Below are positions 22,219 to 30,674 of a stretch of DNA of 34,757 nt, in pieces. The notes beneath the pieces were generated by a model. The model did not search any database and had not been told where the DNA came from. It saw only the letters and a program-made list of their open reading frames with translations. The stretch covers positions 1 through 34,757 of the forward strand of contig CALUTM010000018.1 in assembly GCA_944323705.1 (NCBI GenBank), in the 5' to 3' direction. This DNA comes from Candidatus Gastranaerophilales bacterium. Lineage in GTDB: Bacteria > Cyanobacteriota > Vampirovibrionia > Gastranaerophilales > Gastranaerophilaceae. Position numbers and translations under genes: made by a program. Numbering within the stretch: the first letter of the stretch is position 1; each line of letters begins with the position of its first letter.

Positions 22219-23440
22219 GTCCGTCAGAACCCTTTGAGTAATTTTGTTTCAAAAACTCTTTTCTCTGCTCGATTTTCAGCAATGTATCCATATCCATTTG
22301 ATGCAGTTTTCGTTCATACTCAAGTTTTTTTATTTTTTTATCAAAGTTTTCAGCAGCTTTTGCGTCTTTCTCCTTAGCTTTTTCCAACTCTTTTGCCCTT
22401 TTGGCTTCATACTCAACCTCGGAGACGGGAATTACATCTGCCTCCTCCTCAAGCCTGTAGCCAACTGTAGATATAGGAATATATGAACCGTCCAAAGCCT
22501 CAAGTCTCGAATTTTCTCCGTAAACATCAATACTCCAGGTGCCCAAAAACTTCGGCACCTCACCCGTATATGCGTATGCACAAACAATAACCCTGTTGTC
22601 ATCATTGGCATCAAACCCCATCGGGTAAATATCCCAGCGTTTTTCGTCAAAATCGACACCGCCCGCCATCGCCCAGTAATTTATAACAGCCTCTCTTATT
22701 TGCGGGAGTTTTCTTGCCTCTTTTTTTTCAAAATCATAAATCCACAAATTTGTCTCCCAAATGCCGTCATGCCTGTGCCCAACCTTCTCTTTTACCGCAA
22801 GTTTTGTATTATCCGCAGAAAAATCAATCGGCGTAAGCGTTCTGAATATAAACTTTGTATCAATATCCTTTGATGTTGAAATCAAAGGCTTAGGTTCCTT
22901 ATTAACAATATTCGCCTTCTTAACCTTTTCTATGTCAGAAAGAGAGGAGTCCAAATTTATTAAAAATAAATCACAACTCGTACAATCATTTTGTGCATAA
23001 TAGTAAACGGCAGGGTAAACAAGTTTGGTAAAATCACCTGAGACAATACCCTGTGCATTAATCTGCCTGTCAAAATTCAACTTTCGCGGCAAAGTTAATT
23101 CGGGGCTTCCAACGGGATCATTATATTTTACCAACTGAAATTTTTTCTTAGGAACGTACACCATATTGGAATCCTTCGGCATTTCCGCTTCCGACAAAAT
23201 CTTGGCATTAATATCCTTTTTGGTCAACGCACGAGACTTTTCTTCATACTCTGCAACAGTCATATAGCCTGATTCGGGCAGTCTGCTCTTTTCGTATTTT
23301 TCCTTTTCCCCGACTTTATCAACCTCGTTGCAATAAAGAGTCTCAGCCACCACCCTGTCTTGGCGTTTGGTCAGAGCATATTTCATCTGGCTGAAATGAA
23401 CCTTCATAGCCATTATCATACCCGCCATTGCTTCAAACAT
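22205..23440 (-). CDS. TolB-like beta-propeller protein coupled to a two-component system
   Basis: 411 residues from ATG 23438-23440, which shares a base with the response-regulator stop (TAATG) and has AAGGAAGG nine bases upstream. Residues 1-20 are Met/Ala-rich and hydrophobic, but not a good signal peptide. Residues about 125-330 contain propeller-blade patterns of the TolB/WD type: SGDFTKLVYPAVYYY, IDFSADNTKLAVKEK with NLWIYDFEKKEARKL, and MGFDANDDNRVIVCAYAY. The last 80 residues are a highly charged Lys/Glu coiled coil. Tight coupling to the kinase and regulator genes suggests an input, scaffold or output role. No recognised specific family. Confidence 0.7.
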   Translation of the reverse strand: MFEAMAGMIMAMKVHFSQMKYALTKRQDRVVAETLYCNEVDKVGEKEKYEKSRLPESGYMTVAEYEEKSRALTKKDINAKILSEAEMPKDSNMVYVPKKKFQLVKYNDPVGSPELTLPRKLNFDRQINAQGIVSGDFTKLVYPAVYYYAQNDCTSCDLFLINLDSSLSDIEKVKKANIVNKEPKPLISTSKDIDTKFIFRTLTPIDFSADNTKLAVKEKVGHRHDGIWETNLWIYDFEKKEARKLPQIREAVINYWAMAGGVDFDEKRWDIYPMGFDANDDNRVIVCAYAYTGEVPKFLGTWSIDVYGENSRLEALDGSYIPISTVGYRLEEEADVIPVSEVEYEAKRAKELEKAKEKDAKAAENFDKKIKKLEYERKLHQMDMDTLLKIEQRKEFLKQNYSKGSDGLTGS

Positions 23441-24102
23441 TAAACCAAACCTTCCTTCATTGCAGTAACCGTAGCCTGTGTTCTTGAAGAAACACAAAGT
23501 TTTTGGAGAATACTGTGTACATGAGCTTTAGCAGTTGCACGAGTAATTACAAGCCTGTCAGCTATTTGCGGATTTGAAAGCCCCTCCACCATCAACTCCA
23601 ACACATCAAGTTCACGCTCCGTCAAGCCGTAAGAATTATTTGCCCGTTTTACATCGCTCATACGAGTTTCCGGCTGCGAAACAGGTCTTTGCAAATTAGA
23701 AAACACCATCTTGGCAATACTCGGGTCTATCCAACCTACACCTTCATAAACAGACTTTATTGCCGATATGGTTTGTTCAGGCGTAGCCCCCTTCATTATA
23801 TAGCCGTCAGCCCCCGCCCTAAAAGCTTCAAAAACATCTTTTTCACTGTCTCTGGAAGTAAATATCAAAATTTTAACATCGGGATTAAAATCTTTTATCC
23901 TCTGAGTCGCTTCAATACCGTCAATATTAGGCAGCCCTATATCCATAAGTATCACGTCGGGAGAGAGCTCTCGGGCTTTCTTTATCCCGTCTGCCCCGTC
24001 GGACGCTTCAGCCATTAGCGTAATGCCGTCTGCCTTATCCAAAAGCATTGACAAACCCATTCTATATAATTCGTGGTCCTCAATTAAAAGAACTCCTATC
24101 AT
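23440..24102 (-). CDS. NarL/FixJ-type response regulator
   Basis: 220 residues. The receiver domain (1-120) has the acidic pair Glu8-Asp9, phosphoacceptor Asp54 (VILMDIGLP), Thr/Ser in FTSRDSE and Lys in GYIMKGAT. The C-terminal LuxR-type helix-turn-helix (about 155-215) has the typical LTERELDVLELMVEGLSNPQ followed by RATAKAHVHSIL. It binds DNA when phosphorylated, almost certainly by the kinase whose gene overlaps it by four bases (ATGA). Targets are unknown. Confidence 0.92.
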   Translation of the reverse strand: MIGVLLIEDHELYRMGLSMLLDKADGITLMAEASDGADGIKKARELSPDVILMDIGLPNIDGIEATQRIKDFNPDVKILIFTSRDSEKDVFEAFRAGADGYIMKGATPEQTISAIKSVYEGVGWIDPSIAKMVFSNLQRPVSQPETRMSDVKRANNSYGLTERELDVLELMVEGLSNPQIADRLVITRATAKAHVHSILQKLCVSSRTQATVTAMKEGLV

Positions 24103-25652
24103 ACCAAACTTTCCTCTCTTTTTACAACAGTATCGGTAAGCAGGAATGAAAATTCACTGCCCTTATCCAACCTGCTCTCAAGCCAGATTTTTCCGCCATG
24201 AGATTCTATAATCTGCCTTGATAAGTATAACCCCAAGCCCGTTCCCGTTGAACGTTTCTTACTTGTCCCCTGCGAAAAACGCTGAAACATATTTGGAATA
24301 TCCTCTTGCGGAATACCGCACCCGTTATCGGATACGGAAAATATCAAGTCATTCCCCTCCGTTTTTAAGGTAATAACAACCCTACCGCCTTCTTGTGTAT
24401 AATTTATCGCATTGCCGCACAGGTTACAAACAACCCGTCTGATTTCACTTCTATCCGCATTTATGATAATACTCTTATCGGAGCACTCTATTTTAAAGTC
24501 TATGTTTTTGGATTTTGCAAGCGGACTGAGTTCGTTGTACACCTGCTCCACAAGGTTGTATATATTAAAATTTGTTTTTGTAAGAACAAGTTTTTCAGCA
24601 TCATACTTGTAAACTTCAAGAAGTGCGTTCACAAGCCCCAACAAATCTTCATTACTTTTTTGCATTGTTGAAAGAAGAAGCCTTTGTTTCTCTTCCAAAT
24701 TCCCGAGTGCACCGTCCAAAAAGAAACTCAGTGTTTGAATTGATGCCAAAAGAGGTGTTCTTAAATCATGAGTCAATGTTGCTATAAAATCGTCTCTCAA
24801 TTTATCGGATTTTTTCTGCTCCGTTACATCTCTTATTACGCCTACAAACCGTTTAAAATCGTCGTCTGGATTAATTCGGGCAAAGCTTATCTCGACAGGA
24901 ATTTCAACTCCGCTCAAAGGATTTTTCACATAAAAATCTCTTAAAAACAGCTCACTTGATTCCAGTTTATGCAACTCTTTTGAGATAAATGTTTTGTGTG
25001 AAACAAGGTAATCATCAATAGATGACATAACAACCTTACTGCCCACAAGCCCCAACAAATTTTCGCAAGCAGGGTTAACCTGTTCGATTATACCGTCTTC
25101 GTTAACAATAACAATACCGTCCGCACAATAATTAACAATCCCCTCCAATTTGGCATTCGATTGTTTTAAGTCGGCAGTCCTCTCCTCAACAATCTGCTCC
25201 AAATTGTGAGAGTACTTTTCTAATTCCTTCTTCGCATCTTCAAGTTCTATGATTTTCTTTCTAAGTTCACTTAAAAGGTAACTTCTCTCAATGCCGTTTT
25301 TTATATTAATTATTAAATCATCATTATTCCAAGGCTTTTCAATATATCTGTACAACCCGATTTCATTAATCGCCCTGATTGCATTTTCTTTATCCGCATA
25401 TCCCGTAAGTAAAATTTTACTTACCTCAGGATAAAGTTTTTTTACCTCACTGAGAAATTCCAAACCATTCATTTCAGGCATCAAAAAATCCGAAATTACT
25501 AAATCCGGGACATTCTGAACCAAAAACTCCAAAGCCTCTTTGGGACTGTTAAAAAAATGAGCATCGGAAAAACCCTCAACTTTCAACAATGTCTTGAAAG
25601 CAGAGGTCACAATTTTCTCATCATCGACTACTACAATCTTCCCCGTATTCAT
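24099..25652 (-). CDS. hybrid histidine kinase with N-terminal receiver domain (REC-PAS-HisKA-HATPase)
   Basis: 517 residues, no membrane segment. Order: receiver 1-125 (Asp10-Asp11, phosphoacceptor Asp55 in LVISDFLMPEMNG, Lys107 in EKPW); coiled coil 125-172; PAS 172-280 (GIVIVNEDGIIEQVNPACEN); HisKA with His295 (ATLTHDLRTPLLASIQ); HATPase 365-510 with N-box about 410-414, G1 DNGCGIP (442-448) and G2 GTGLGLYLS (470-478). All catalytic residues are present. A receiver at the N-terminus means the kinase is itself controlled by another phosphodonor, so it sits mid-relay. The soluble plan suggests a cytoplasmic signal or recruitment. It is first in the kinase-regulator-propeller operon, with no clear ribosome site, and divergent from the pilin gene. 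Confidence 0.92.
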   Translation of the reverse strand: MNTGKIVVVDDEKIVTSAFKTLLKVEGFSDAHFFNSPKEALEFLVQNVPDLVISDFLMPEMNGLEFLSEVKKLYPEVSKILLTGYADKENAIRAINEIGLYRYIEKPWNNDDLIINIKNGIERSYLLSELRKKIIELEDAKKELEKYSHNLEQIVEERTADLKQSNAKLEGIVNYCADGIVIVNEDGIIEQVNPACENLLGLVGSKVVMSSIDDYLVSHKTFISKELHKLESSELFLRDFYVKNPLSGVEIPVEISFARINPDDDFKRFVGVIRDVTEQKKSDKLRDDFIATLTHDLRTPLLASIQTLSFFLDGALGNLEEKQRLLLSTMQKSNEDLLGLVNALLEVYKYDAEKLVLTKTNFNIYNLVEQVYNELSPLAKSKNIDFKIECSDKSIIINADRSEIRRVVCNLCGNAINYTQEGGRVVITLKTEGNDLIFSVSDNGCGIPQEDIPNMFQRFSQGTSKKRSTGTGLGLYLSRQIIESHGGKIWLESRLDKGSEFSFLLTDTVVKREESLV

Positions 25653-25691
25653 ATTTCTATATTAACCCAAACAACAAGATTAGACAAATTA

Positions 25692-25719
25692 TTAACATTT
25701 ATAAATAATATGGTATAAT
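25692..25719 (+). promoter_or_regulatory. promoter of the pilin/PC4 unit
   Basis: TTAACA (25692-25697), 16 bases, TATAAT (25714-25719) preceded by TGG, so an extended -10. It is 28 bases before the pilin ATG, whose ribosome site is GAGGAG. Confidence 0.6.
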
Positions 25720-25746
25720 CAAAAGTAAAACTGAGAGGAGCGATGA

Positions 25747-26502
25747 ATGAAAAAACTCAATACAGGTTTTACTTTGATGGAGGTATTAATGGCTCTTGCG
25801 ATTGTAGGTATAGTAGCCGCAGTCGTTGCCCCCAGACTCGTTAATAATCTCCACGAATCATATACGGGAGCCGTTCTTGCCAAGGTCGTACGACAACTAG
25901 AGAACGGATGCCAAAAAATAATTTCCGAAGCTAATGCTAACTCCGCTGACGGGTCTACGATTGAGACTCTTGACGCAATAAAAGTAGGTGATATTACGCA
26001 TATTGATGTTGACGGAGTATCTGACAGCGACTCGCTTGATGAAAAATTATCACAAGTAGGCTACACATTCATGGATTTAGAACCCTTAGATTTAACCGCG
26101 GCAGAAAACAATTCAATACACCTGAATGCACATCAGTATGACGGTACAAAGGTCAATGTCCCAGATATGCTGTTTCTTGCCCTTACGAAAAAATTTAAAT
26201 GCAAAAAATTACCCGCAGAAGTTTATATGCTGTCAACATATATAAATAATTCAGATGACGAATCTGATTATGAAAAAAATGTATCATACGTATTTATTGA
26301 TACGGATGGGTATCAAAACGGATCGAACGCATTTGGTAAAGATATCTTTTTCTTTAATATAACAAATAGCGGCAAGCTTGTCCCTTACGGTAGCACAGAA
26401 GATGATTCTTATAAAGAGAAGTGTGCGGATTCTGGAATAACCGACGGTAAAACTTGTACTGCAAGAGTTGTTGCAGACGGATGGAAAATAACATACAGAT
26501 AA
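25747..26502 (+). CDS. type IV pilin-like / pseudopilin protein
   Basis: 251 residues. A short basic leader (MKKLNTG) ends at the prepilin peptidase site G7/F8, followed by FTLMEVLMALAIVGIVAAVV with Glu at position 5 of the mature protein, the hallmark of type IV pilins and type II secretion pseudopilins. The hydrophobic helix runs to about residue 30. The globular part has Asp-rich, calcium-site-like turns (GVSDSDSLD) and a C-terminal disulfide candidate (KCADSGITDGKTC). It would be processed and methylated by PilD and form part of a pilus or secretion pseudopilus; no other pilus genes are in the window, so it is a lone minor pilin-like gene. It is co-transcribed with the PC4-like gene 13 bases downstream. 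Confidence 0.85.
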   Translation: MKKLNTGFTLMEVLMALAIVGIVAAVVAPRLVNNLHESYTGAVLAKVVRQLENGCQKIISEANANSADGSTIETLDAIKVGDITHIDVDGVSDSDSLDEKLSQVGYTFMDLEPLDLTAAENNSIHLNAHQYDGTKVNVPDMLFLALTKKFKCKKLPAEVYMLSTYINNSDDESDYEKNVSYVFIDTDGYQNGSNAFGKDIFFFNITNSGKLVPYGSTEDDSYKEKCADSGITDGKTCTARVVADGWKITYR

Positions 26503-26515
26503 GGAGAAATAAAAA

Positions 26516-26749
26516 ATGGCAGATTCAAAACTTTTAGCAAGTATTCCAAGAACAGATACGGAACAATTACAAATTTCCATATCCGAGTATAGAGGCAAAA
26601 GTTACTTTAACCTTAGAATATTTTACACGACAGATGACGGAGCAACATGGCTCCCTACCAAAAAAGGAGTGACTTTTGCACCTGACCAGTTAGATATTCT
26701 GTCAGAGGCAATTGAAGAAGCAAAAAAAGAATTTATGAGTGAAGAATAA
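26516..26749 (+). CDS. PC4/YdbC-type single-stranded DNA-binding protein
   Basis: 77 residues with AAGGAG before the start. Residues about 20-70 match the PC4/Sub1 fold: ISEYRGKSYFNLRIFYTTDD (four-strand sheet) then TKKGVTFAPDQLDILSEAIE (Lys-Lys-Gly turn and helix). PC4 proteins bind single-stranded DNA as dimers; bacterial members such as YdbC are poorly defined and may act in transcription or DNA repair. Co-transcription with a pilin-like gene is odd, and might link DNA handling to a pilus (inference only). Confidence 0.8.
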   Translation: MADSKLLASIPRTDTEQLQISISEYRGKSYFNLRIFYTTDDGATWLPTKKGVTFAPDQLDILSEAIEEAKKEFMSEE

Positions 26750-26756
26750 GGTAATT

Positions 26757-26816
26757 GAGGTGGTTTAAAGATTTATAAGACGTTATAAAAGCACTGAATT
26801 TCTTCTAAACTACCTC
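26757..26816. repeat. inverted repeat upstream of the soluble kinase gene
   Basis: GAGGTGGTTTA (26757-26767) and TAAACTACCTC (26806-26816) are inverted copies with one mismatch, 38 bases apart. The second arm touches TATATA (26817-26822), the likely -10 of the 26835 gene. It may be an operator pair or a weak terminator of the PC4 gene. Confidence 0.4.
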
Positions 26817-26834
26817 TATATATAAACTAAAATT

Positions 26835-27548
26835 ATGTCTACAACAGAAGATGAATTCATAGCAACAGTTTCACATGAGTTGAGAACCCCTCTTACAAGT
26901 ATAAGGGGGTTTTCGCAGACTCTTTTGAATTCTTGGGATAAAATCAAAGATGAAGATAAAAAGAAATTTATCGGAATTATTGAAGAACAATCAAACAGGC
27001 TCATACACCTTGTGGAAAATATACTGTCCGTCTCAAAAATGAGTACTGAAAATCAAGTGATGAAAAGAGTTAATGTAAACAATTCCATAAAAAAAGTCAT
27101 TCCGCTCATTAAAGAACAATACAAAAACCACCGTTTTGAAACCGAATTTTTAGACTCCCTGCCGGATGCCCGTCTGGACGAAGATAAATTTCAACAAATT
27201 ATTACAAACTTGTTGGATAATGCGGCAAAATATTCCGAGCCCGGAACCAAAGTGACCATAGCGACCGAAATCGTTAACGGAATGATTACAATAAAGGTTA
27301 AAGATGAGGGAGTCGGAATAAAAAAAGAAGATTATGACAAAGTATTTCAAAAATTCAGCAGACTCGAAAACCACTTAACCAGCAAAACTCAAGGTAACGG
27401 ACTCGGACTTTATATTACAAAACAATTGGTTGAAAAAATGGGCGGTGAAATATCTTTTTCGGGAAGAGAAAATAAAGGTACCGTTTTTGAAATAAAATTC
27501 CCGTTTTATAGTCAGGAGGAGGCTCTGAAATGCTCTCAAATGTCCTGA
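26835..27548 (+). CDS. soluble histidine kinase core without sensor domain
   Basis: 237 residues, only the catalytic core: HisKA with His14 (FIATVSHELRTPLTSIRGFS), HATPase with N-box Asn129 (ITNLLDNAAKYS), G1 DEGVGI (157-162) and G2 GNGLGLYITK (187-196). Sensor and transmembrane segments are absent, and no in-frame continuation upstream restores them, so the signal must come through a partner. There is no ribosome site, and a TATATA lies only 13 bases before the ATG, suggesting a very short leader. The 3' end overlaps the next gene by 19 bases; the product of that gene is the expected partner. Confidence 0.9.
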   Translation: MSTTEDEFIATVSHELRTPLTSIRGFSQTLLNSWDKIKDEDKKKFIGIIEEQSNRLIHLVENILSVSKMSTENQVMKRVNVNNSIKKVIPLIKEQYKNHRFETEFLDSLPDARLDEDKFQQIITNLLDNAAKYSEPGTKVTIATEIVNGMITIKVKDEGVGIKKEDYDKVFQKFSRLENHLTSKTQGNGLGLYITKQLVEKMGGEISFSGRENKGTVFEIKFPFYSQEEALKCSQMS

Positions 27549-28816
27549 TTATAGATAAAAGAAAAGAATTGTCGACAAAATACAAAAAGTGTATTGAAGA
27601 TGAACAAACTTGCGTTGTAATTAAGGCAAACCTTAAAGATGCACTAAAAGAAGTCCAAATGGCAGAGCCGGATATGATACTTATTTCTGACAGTATTGAT
27701 ACTAATCTTGGTGATTTTTGTAGAAATATACGAGCACTGACTTACAACTTCCGCCCGATAATCATTTGCTTATCAAAATCAGCAGATACAAAGGACAAGA
27801 TAAATATACTTGAAAGCGGTGCTGATGATTTTCTCAGCGAACCCGTCAATACTGATGAATTTAAAACCCGTATAAAGGCTCATCTCAGGCGGGACATTGA
27901 ATCTAATTTAGATAACAAGACACTTCTGCCAAACAAAAAATATGTAAGAAAAGCTTTAAAACGGCTTCTCAAACACGAGAATAAATATGCTGTCTTAATG
28001 TTGGGAATTGAGAATCTTGACAACTATAAAACCGTATATTCAGATGTTGCGGGTGACAAATTAATTCAAACATTGGTTGCCATAACAAAATCCGCGTTGG
28101 ATACCAATGATTTTCTCGGGCAGCTCAATGAAACAAATTTTATAATCATATCAAATCCATACAGTGCCGAAAAATTGGCTGCTTTTTTAACATTTGCTTT
28201 TGATACGGTTGTTCCTAAATTTTATTCCTCCACAGACGCAAAACGCGGATATATGCTGCTTAAAGGGGATAAAATGGCAGGAATGAGAGCAAACTTTGTT
28301 TCAATTCTTATCGGCGGAATAATTGATAACTACGAAACAATAAAAACCCCGGAAGAATTAATTGAAAGATTATACTCAATTAAAAAAACGGCTAAAATCC
28401 CACAGGGCTCAAACTATGCCATTGACAGACTCAAATTGAGCGGAGAAAATTCAATACAACCGAAAGAGTTTAATAACCGAATATTTATTAAAGAACCGGA
28501 TGAAGCTTTATCACTACTTCTGCGTACCACATTAGAACTACAGGGATATGATGTTACTGAAGAGCTTGACCCGGATTCCGCAGTGCAGCCCGAAATTCTA
28601 ATCATTGACTCAGGTGAAAACATGGCGGGTTTAAAGCTCTGCAAAGAACTAAAAAATCAGGTTAATTTTGTTAATTCAAAAATCATAGTAACAACAACCG
28701 AACATAATAAAACAACCGTCTTAAATTTCGGAGCGGATTTGTACCTCCCCAAACCATACGAAATATCAGATTTAATAAGATGGGTAGAATATTTTATGGC
28801 AAATCTTAAATATTAA
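27530..28816 (+). CDS. REC - degenerate GGDEF - REC regulator
   Basis: 428 residues, GAGGAGG seven bases before the start. REC1 (1-125): phosphoacceptor Asp54 (LISDS), but the conserved Lys is Glu104 (FLSEPV). Middle (130-305): GGDEF-like fold (LLPNKKYVRKALKRLL, MLGIENLDNYKTVY, AGDKLIQTL), but the GGDEF signature is NETNF (200-204), so no cyclase activity is expected; binding of a nucleotide or protein is possible. REC2 (316-428): Asp360 (ILIIDSG) and Lys408 (LPKPY) are kept, but the acidic pair near the start is missing. It lacks a DNA-binding domain, so it should act through protein contacts. Partner is the kinase 19 bases overlapping upstream. Confidence 0.85.
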   Translation: MLSNVLIIDKRKELSTKYKKCIEDEQTCVVIKANLKDALKEVQMAEPDMILISDSIDTNLGDFCRNIRALTYNFRPIIICLSKSADTKDKINILESGADDFLSEPVNTDEFKTRIKAHLRRDIESNLDNKTLLPNKKYVRKALKRLLKHENKYAVLMLGIENLDNYKTVYSDVAGDKLIQTLVAITKSALDTNDFLGQLNETNFIIISNPYSAEKLAAFLTFAFDTVVPKFYSSTDAKRGYMLLKGDKMAGMRANFVSILIGGIIDNYETIKTPEELIERLYSIKKTAKIPQGSNYAIDRLKLSGENSIQPKEFNNRIFIKEPDEALSLLLRTTLELQGYDVTEELDPDSAVQPEILIIDSGENMAGLKLCKELKNQVNFVNSKIIVTTTEHNKTTVLNFGADLYLPKPYEISDLIRWVEYFMANLKY

Positions 28817-28901
28817 GTTTTATAATAAAAATAAAAATTTGATGGCAATTTTTTATATGTTTGAAACTTAATAAATATAAGATGTAACATTAGGGGGAAA
28901 A

Positions 28902-30193
28902 ATGGTATTAAAAGTTAGTTTAAATATGTTTAAAACAATACTCGGAAGCAGTGCCAAAAAGGTTACAAAAGTATCTCAACCGATTACCAAATCTATGACG
29001 GATTCTGCAACCGGAATTGTCAGAATGGAAAGAGAAATTACATACGCCGGGAAAAAGCAGTTGCTACGGTAGAAAAAATGCCAAACGGTGTAACGAAAAC
29101 AACTATCACCGGAGGAGGTGATAACCCTATTTGGCGTACTAAAAAAATAACAAAAGAAAACAGTATTTTCGGCGGAGAAAAAATAACAGTCGAAAAAGAT
29201 TACACAAAGTATTGGTGCCATAAAGAAGAGACAAAACTTGTAAAAGAATATAACCCGCAAGGGATTCTTGAACATAAAGAACTCACTTATCATAAAAACA
29301 TAGGTAATGAAACACACATAAATCATAAAGCGGTCCAAGACAGAGTTTATGATGAATATCCGTTAAACAGCGGATACCGCGATATGCTGACAAATCCAAA
29401 CGAGAACAAATATATAAAACACTCCTTGGATACAAATAACAACTATAACCTATTTGCTGACGGCAGTTCGACAAATTATACAAGAACCGTTCAAACAAAG
29501 GAACAAGCCGCTGTAAATGCAGCTAAAAAGGCAGAGGCAGAAGCTTTGGCAGCAAAAGAAGCTGCCGAAAAAGCTGCAGCCGAATTGAGAGCAAAACAGC
29601 CGAGAATTAATATTGCAAAAGCTTTGAACAAAGATATTAATGAATTAATTGCAAAAGAAACCAAGCTTGCAGACGGAACAATAGAAAGAATTTTTACGGA
29701 CCCTGAAACAGGCAAAATATTAGCTAAAACCCAAGATAAAGGAATACTACATAAAGAGTGGATATATGGCGGTAAAGCGGATATGATTTATATGAAACAA
29801 ATCGGCAATGACACACCTTATGTTGTTGCAAAAAAAGGCAATTATACACAGGTTAAGTATATTAAAACCAACTATAATTGGAAAACGTCTGACGGAAAAT
29901 ATCATAAAGATTACATATCAGAACAATACTACAATGACGGCAGCAATGTATTGAAAAGAGGTGCCGGCTCAAGCAGGGTCTACAATGCAGATTGCGGTTA
30001 TATAACAGTTATTGACCCTAAAACTTTAGAAATACGCAAAATACGCATATTTCAGGGAGAAGCTGCACATTCTCCATATTATGGATTAAGCGAAACTCAA
30101 CAAAAAGCAAATAGATGTCTCAAAGAGCTTGACAACGACGCTAAAGAGCATTTTGTACACATTGATGACTTATTCAGTGACTACAAAGCATAA
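28902..30193 (+). CDS. Ala-rich-helix protein with apparent -1 frameshift near 29056
   Basis: A strong ribosome site (TAGGGGG) precedes ATG 28902; this frame encodes 56 residues and stops at TAG 29070-29072. The long frame, 371 residues from ATG 29078, has no good ribosome site and continues open upstream in another phase. Joining them by -1 at GAAAAAG (29051-29057) gives a smooth protein of about 429 residues (TYAGKKAVATVEKMPNGV). Explanations: loss of one A from a run of six, a sequencing error, or programmed -1 slippage (G-AAA-AAG is a weaker form of the A-AAA-AAG site of dnaX). The product has no signal peptide; residues about 205-235 are an Ala/Glu/Lys helix (AAVNAAKKAEAEALAAKEAA), flanked by Lys/Tyr/Asn-rich beta-like parts. 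No family is recognised. Confidence 0.6.
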
Positions 30194-30293
30194 ATAAAAC
30201 TACTTGCAAAAAAAGCTTTATGTGTTATCTTGAGAATACGGCATTTCGAAATAACACATCGGGGTGTCATAAATTAAATAGAACACAACTTAT

Positions 30294-30367
30294 GCGTCTG
30301 TAGCTCAGCTGGATAGAGCATCTGCCTTCTAAGCAGAGGGTCCCGCGTTCGAATCGCGGCAGGCGTA
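30294..30367 (+). tRNA. tRNA-Arg (UCU anticodon)
   Basis: 74 bases. Acceptor GCGTCTG pairs with CAGGCGT (two G-U pairs). The D-arm AGCTCAGCTGGATAGAGC, anticodon arm TCTGC-CTTCTAA-GCAGA (anticodon TCT), and T-arm CCGCG-TTCGAAT-CGCGG are all present. CCA is not encoded. A strong terminator begins at the discriminator base A367. Confidence 0.95.
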
Positions 30368-30404
30368 AATTAAAGGAGATAGGTTTTCCTATCTCCTTTA
30401 ATTT
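30367..30404 (+). terminator. intrinsic terminator of tRNA-Arg
   Basis: Perfect 17-bp stem AAATTAAAGGAGATAGG / CCTATCTCCTTTAATTT with a TTTT loop, followed by TTGTTTG. It starts right at the tRNA 3' end. Being A/T-rich at the base, it can work both ways. Confidence 0.9.
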
Positions 30405-30422
30405 TTGTTTGTCAGACGATGA

Positions 30423-30547
30423 GAACGCTCAATGCAAAGCATTGCTCTGCGTTCGAGCGACCTGTGAGCAGAGTGCGGAGTGCTTTTGCTAAAAGAACGG
30501 AAGTTCTTTGAAGCAAAACACGCAGACACGTTTAATGCGAACAGGTC
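30423..30547 (+). ncRNA. candidate structured element between tRNA terminator and its 3'-end repeat
   Basis: Gene-free DNA, more GC-rich than the surroundings, packed with nested stems. Hairpin 1: GAACGC and CAATGC pair with GCATTG and GCGTTC around an AAA loop (30423-30454). Larger arm: GACCTGT (30459-30465) with ACAGGTC (30541-30547); inside, TTTTGCT (30484-30490) with AGCAAAA (30512-30518), then AAAGAAC / GTTCTTT closed by a GGAA tetraloop (30492-30509). It could be a non-coding RNA, a folded single-stranded recombination site or a repeat. The strong terminator just upstream means it needs its own promoter, which I do not see. Confidence 0.35.
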
Positions 30548-30674
30548 AAGACTATCGCGGCAGGCGTATTTTTTGTGCCTATTTTTGAAATTTATTGTGT
30601 CAATATTTCTGTTTGGGAATTCTATACTATGAAAATGTAGAAATAAAATAAATCTTTTAACTTTACTAAAACTA

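Larger units (their letters stand above)
30353..30568 (+). repeat. direct repeat of the tRNA-Arg 3' end (att-like)
   Basis: ATCGCGGCAGGCGTA (the 3' part of the T-arm plus acceptor, 30353-30367) occurs again at 30554-30568, exactly 201 bases on. Duplication of a tRNA 3' end is what tyrosine-recombinase integration leaves. No integrase lies between or nearby, so this would be a remnant or a tiny insertion. Confidence 0.6.

Noticed and set aside
30492-30518. GGAA tetraloop hairpin as a signal recognition particle RNA
   Set aside because: The GGAA loop fits, but the asymmetric internal loops of SRP RNA domain IV are missing.
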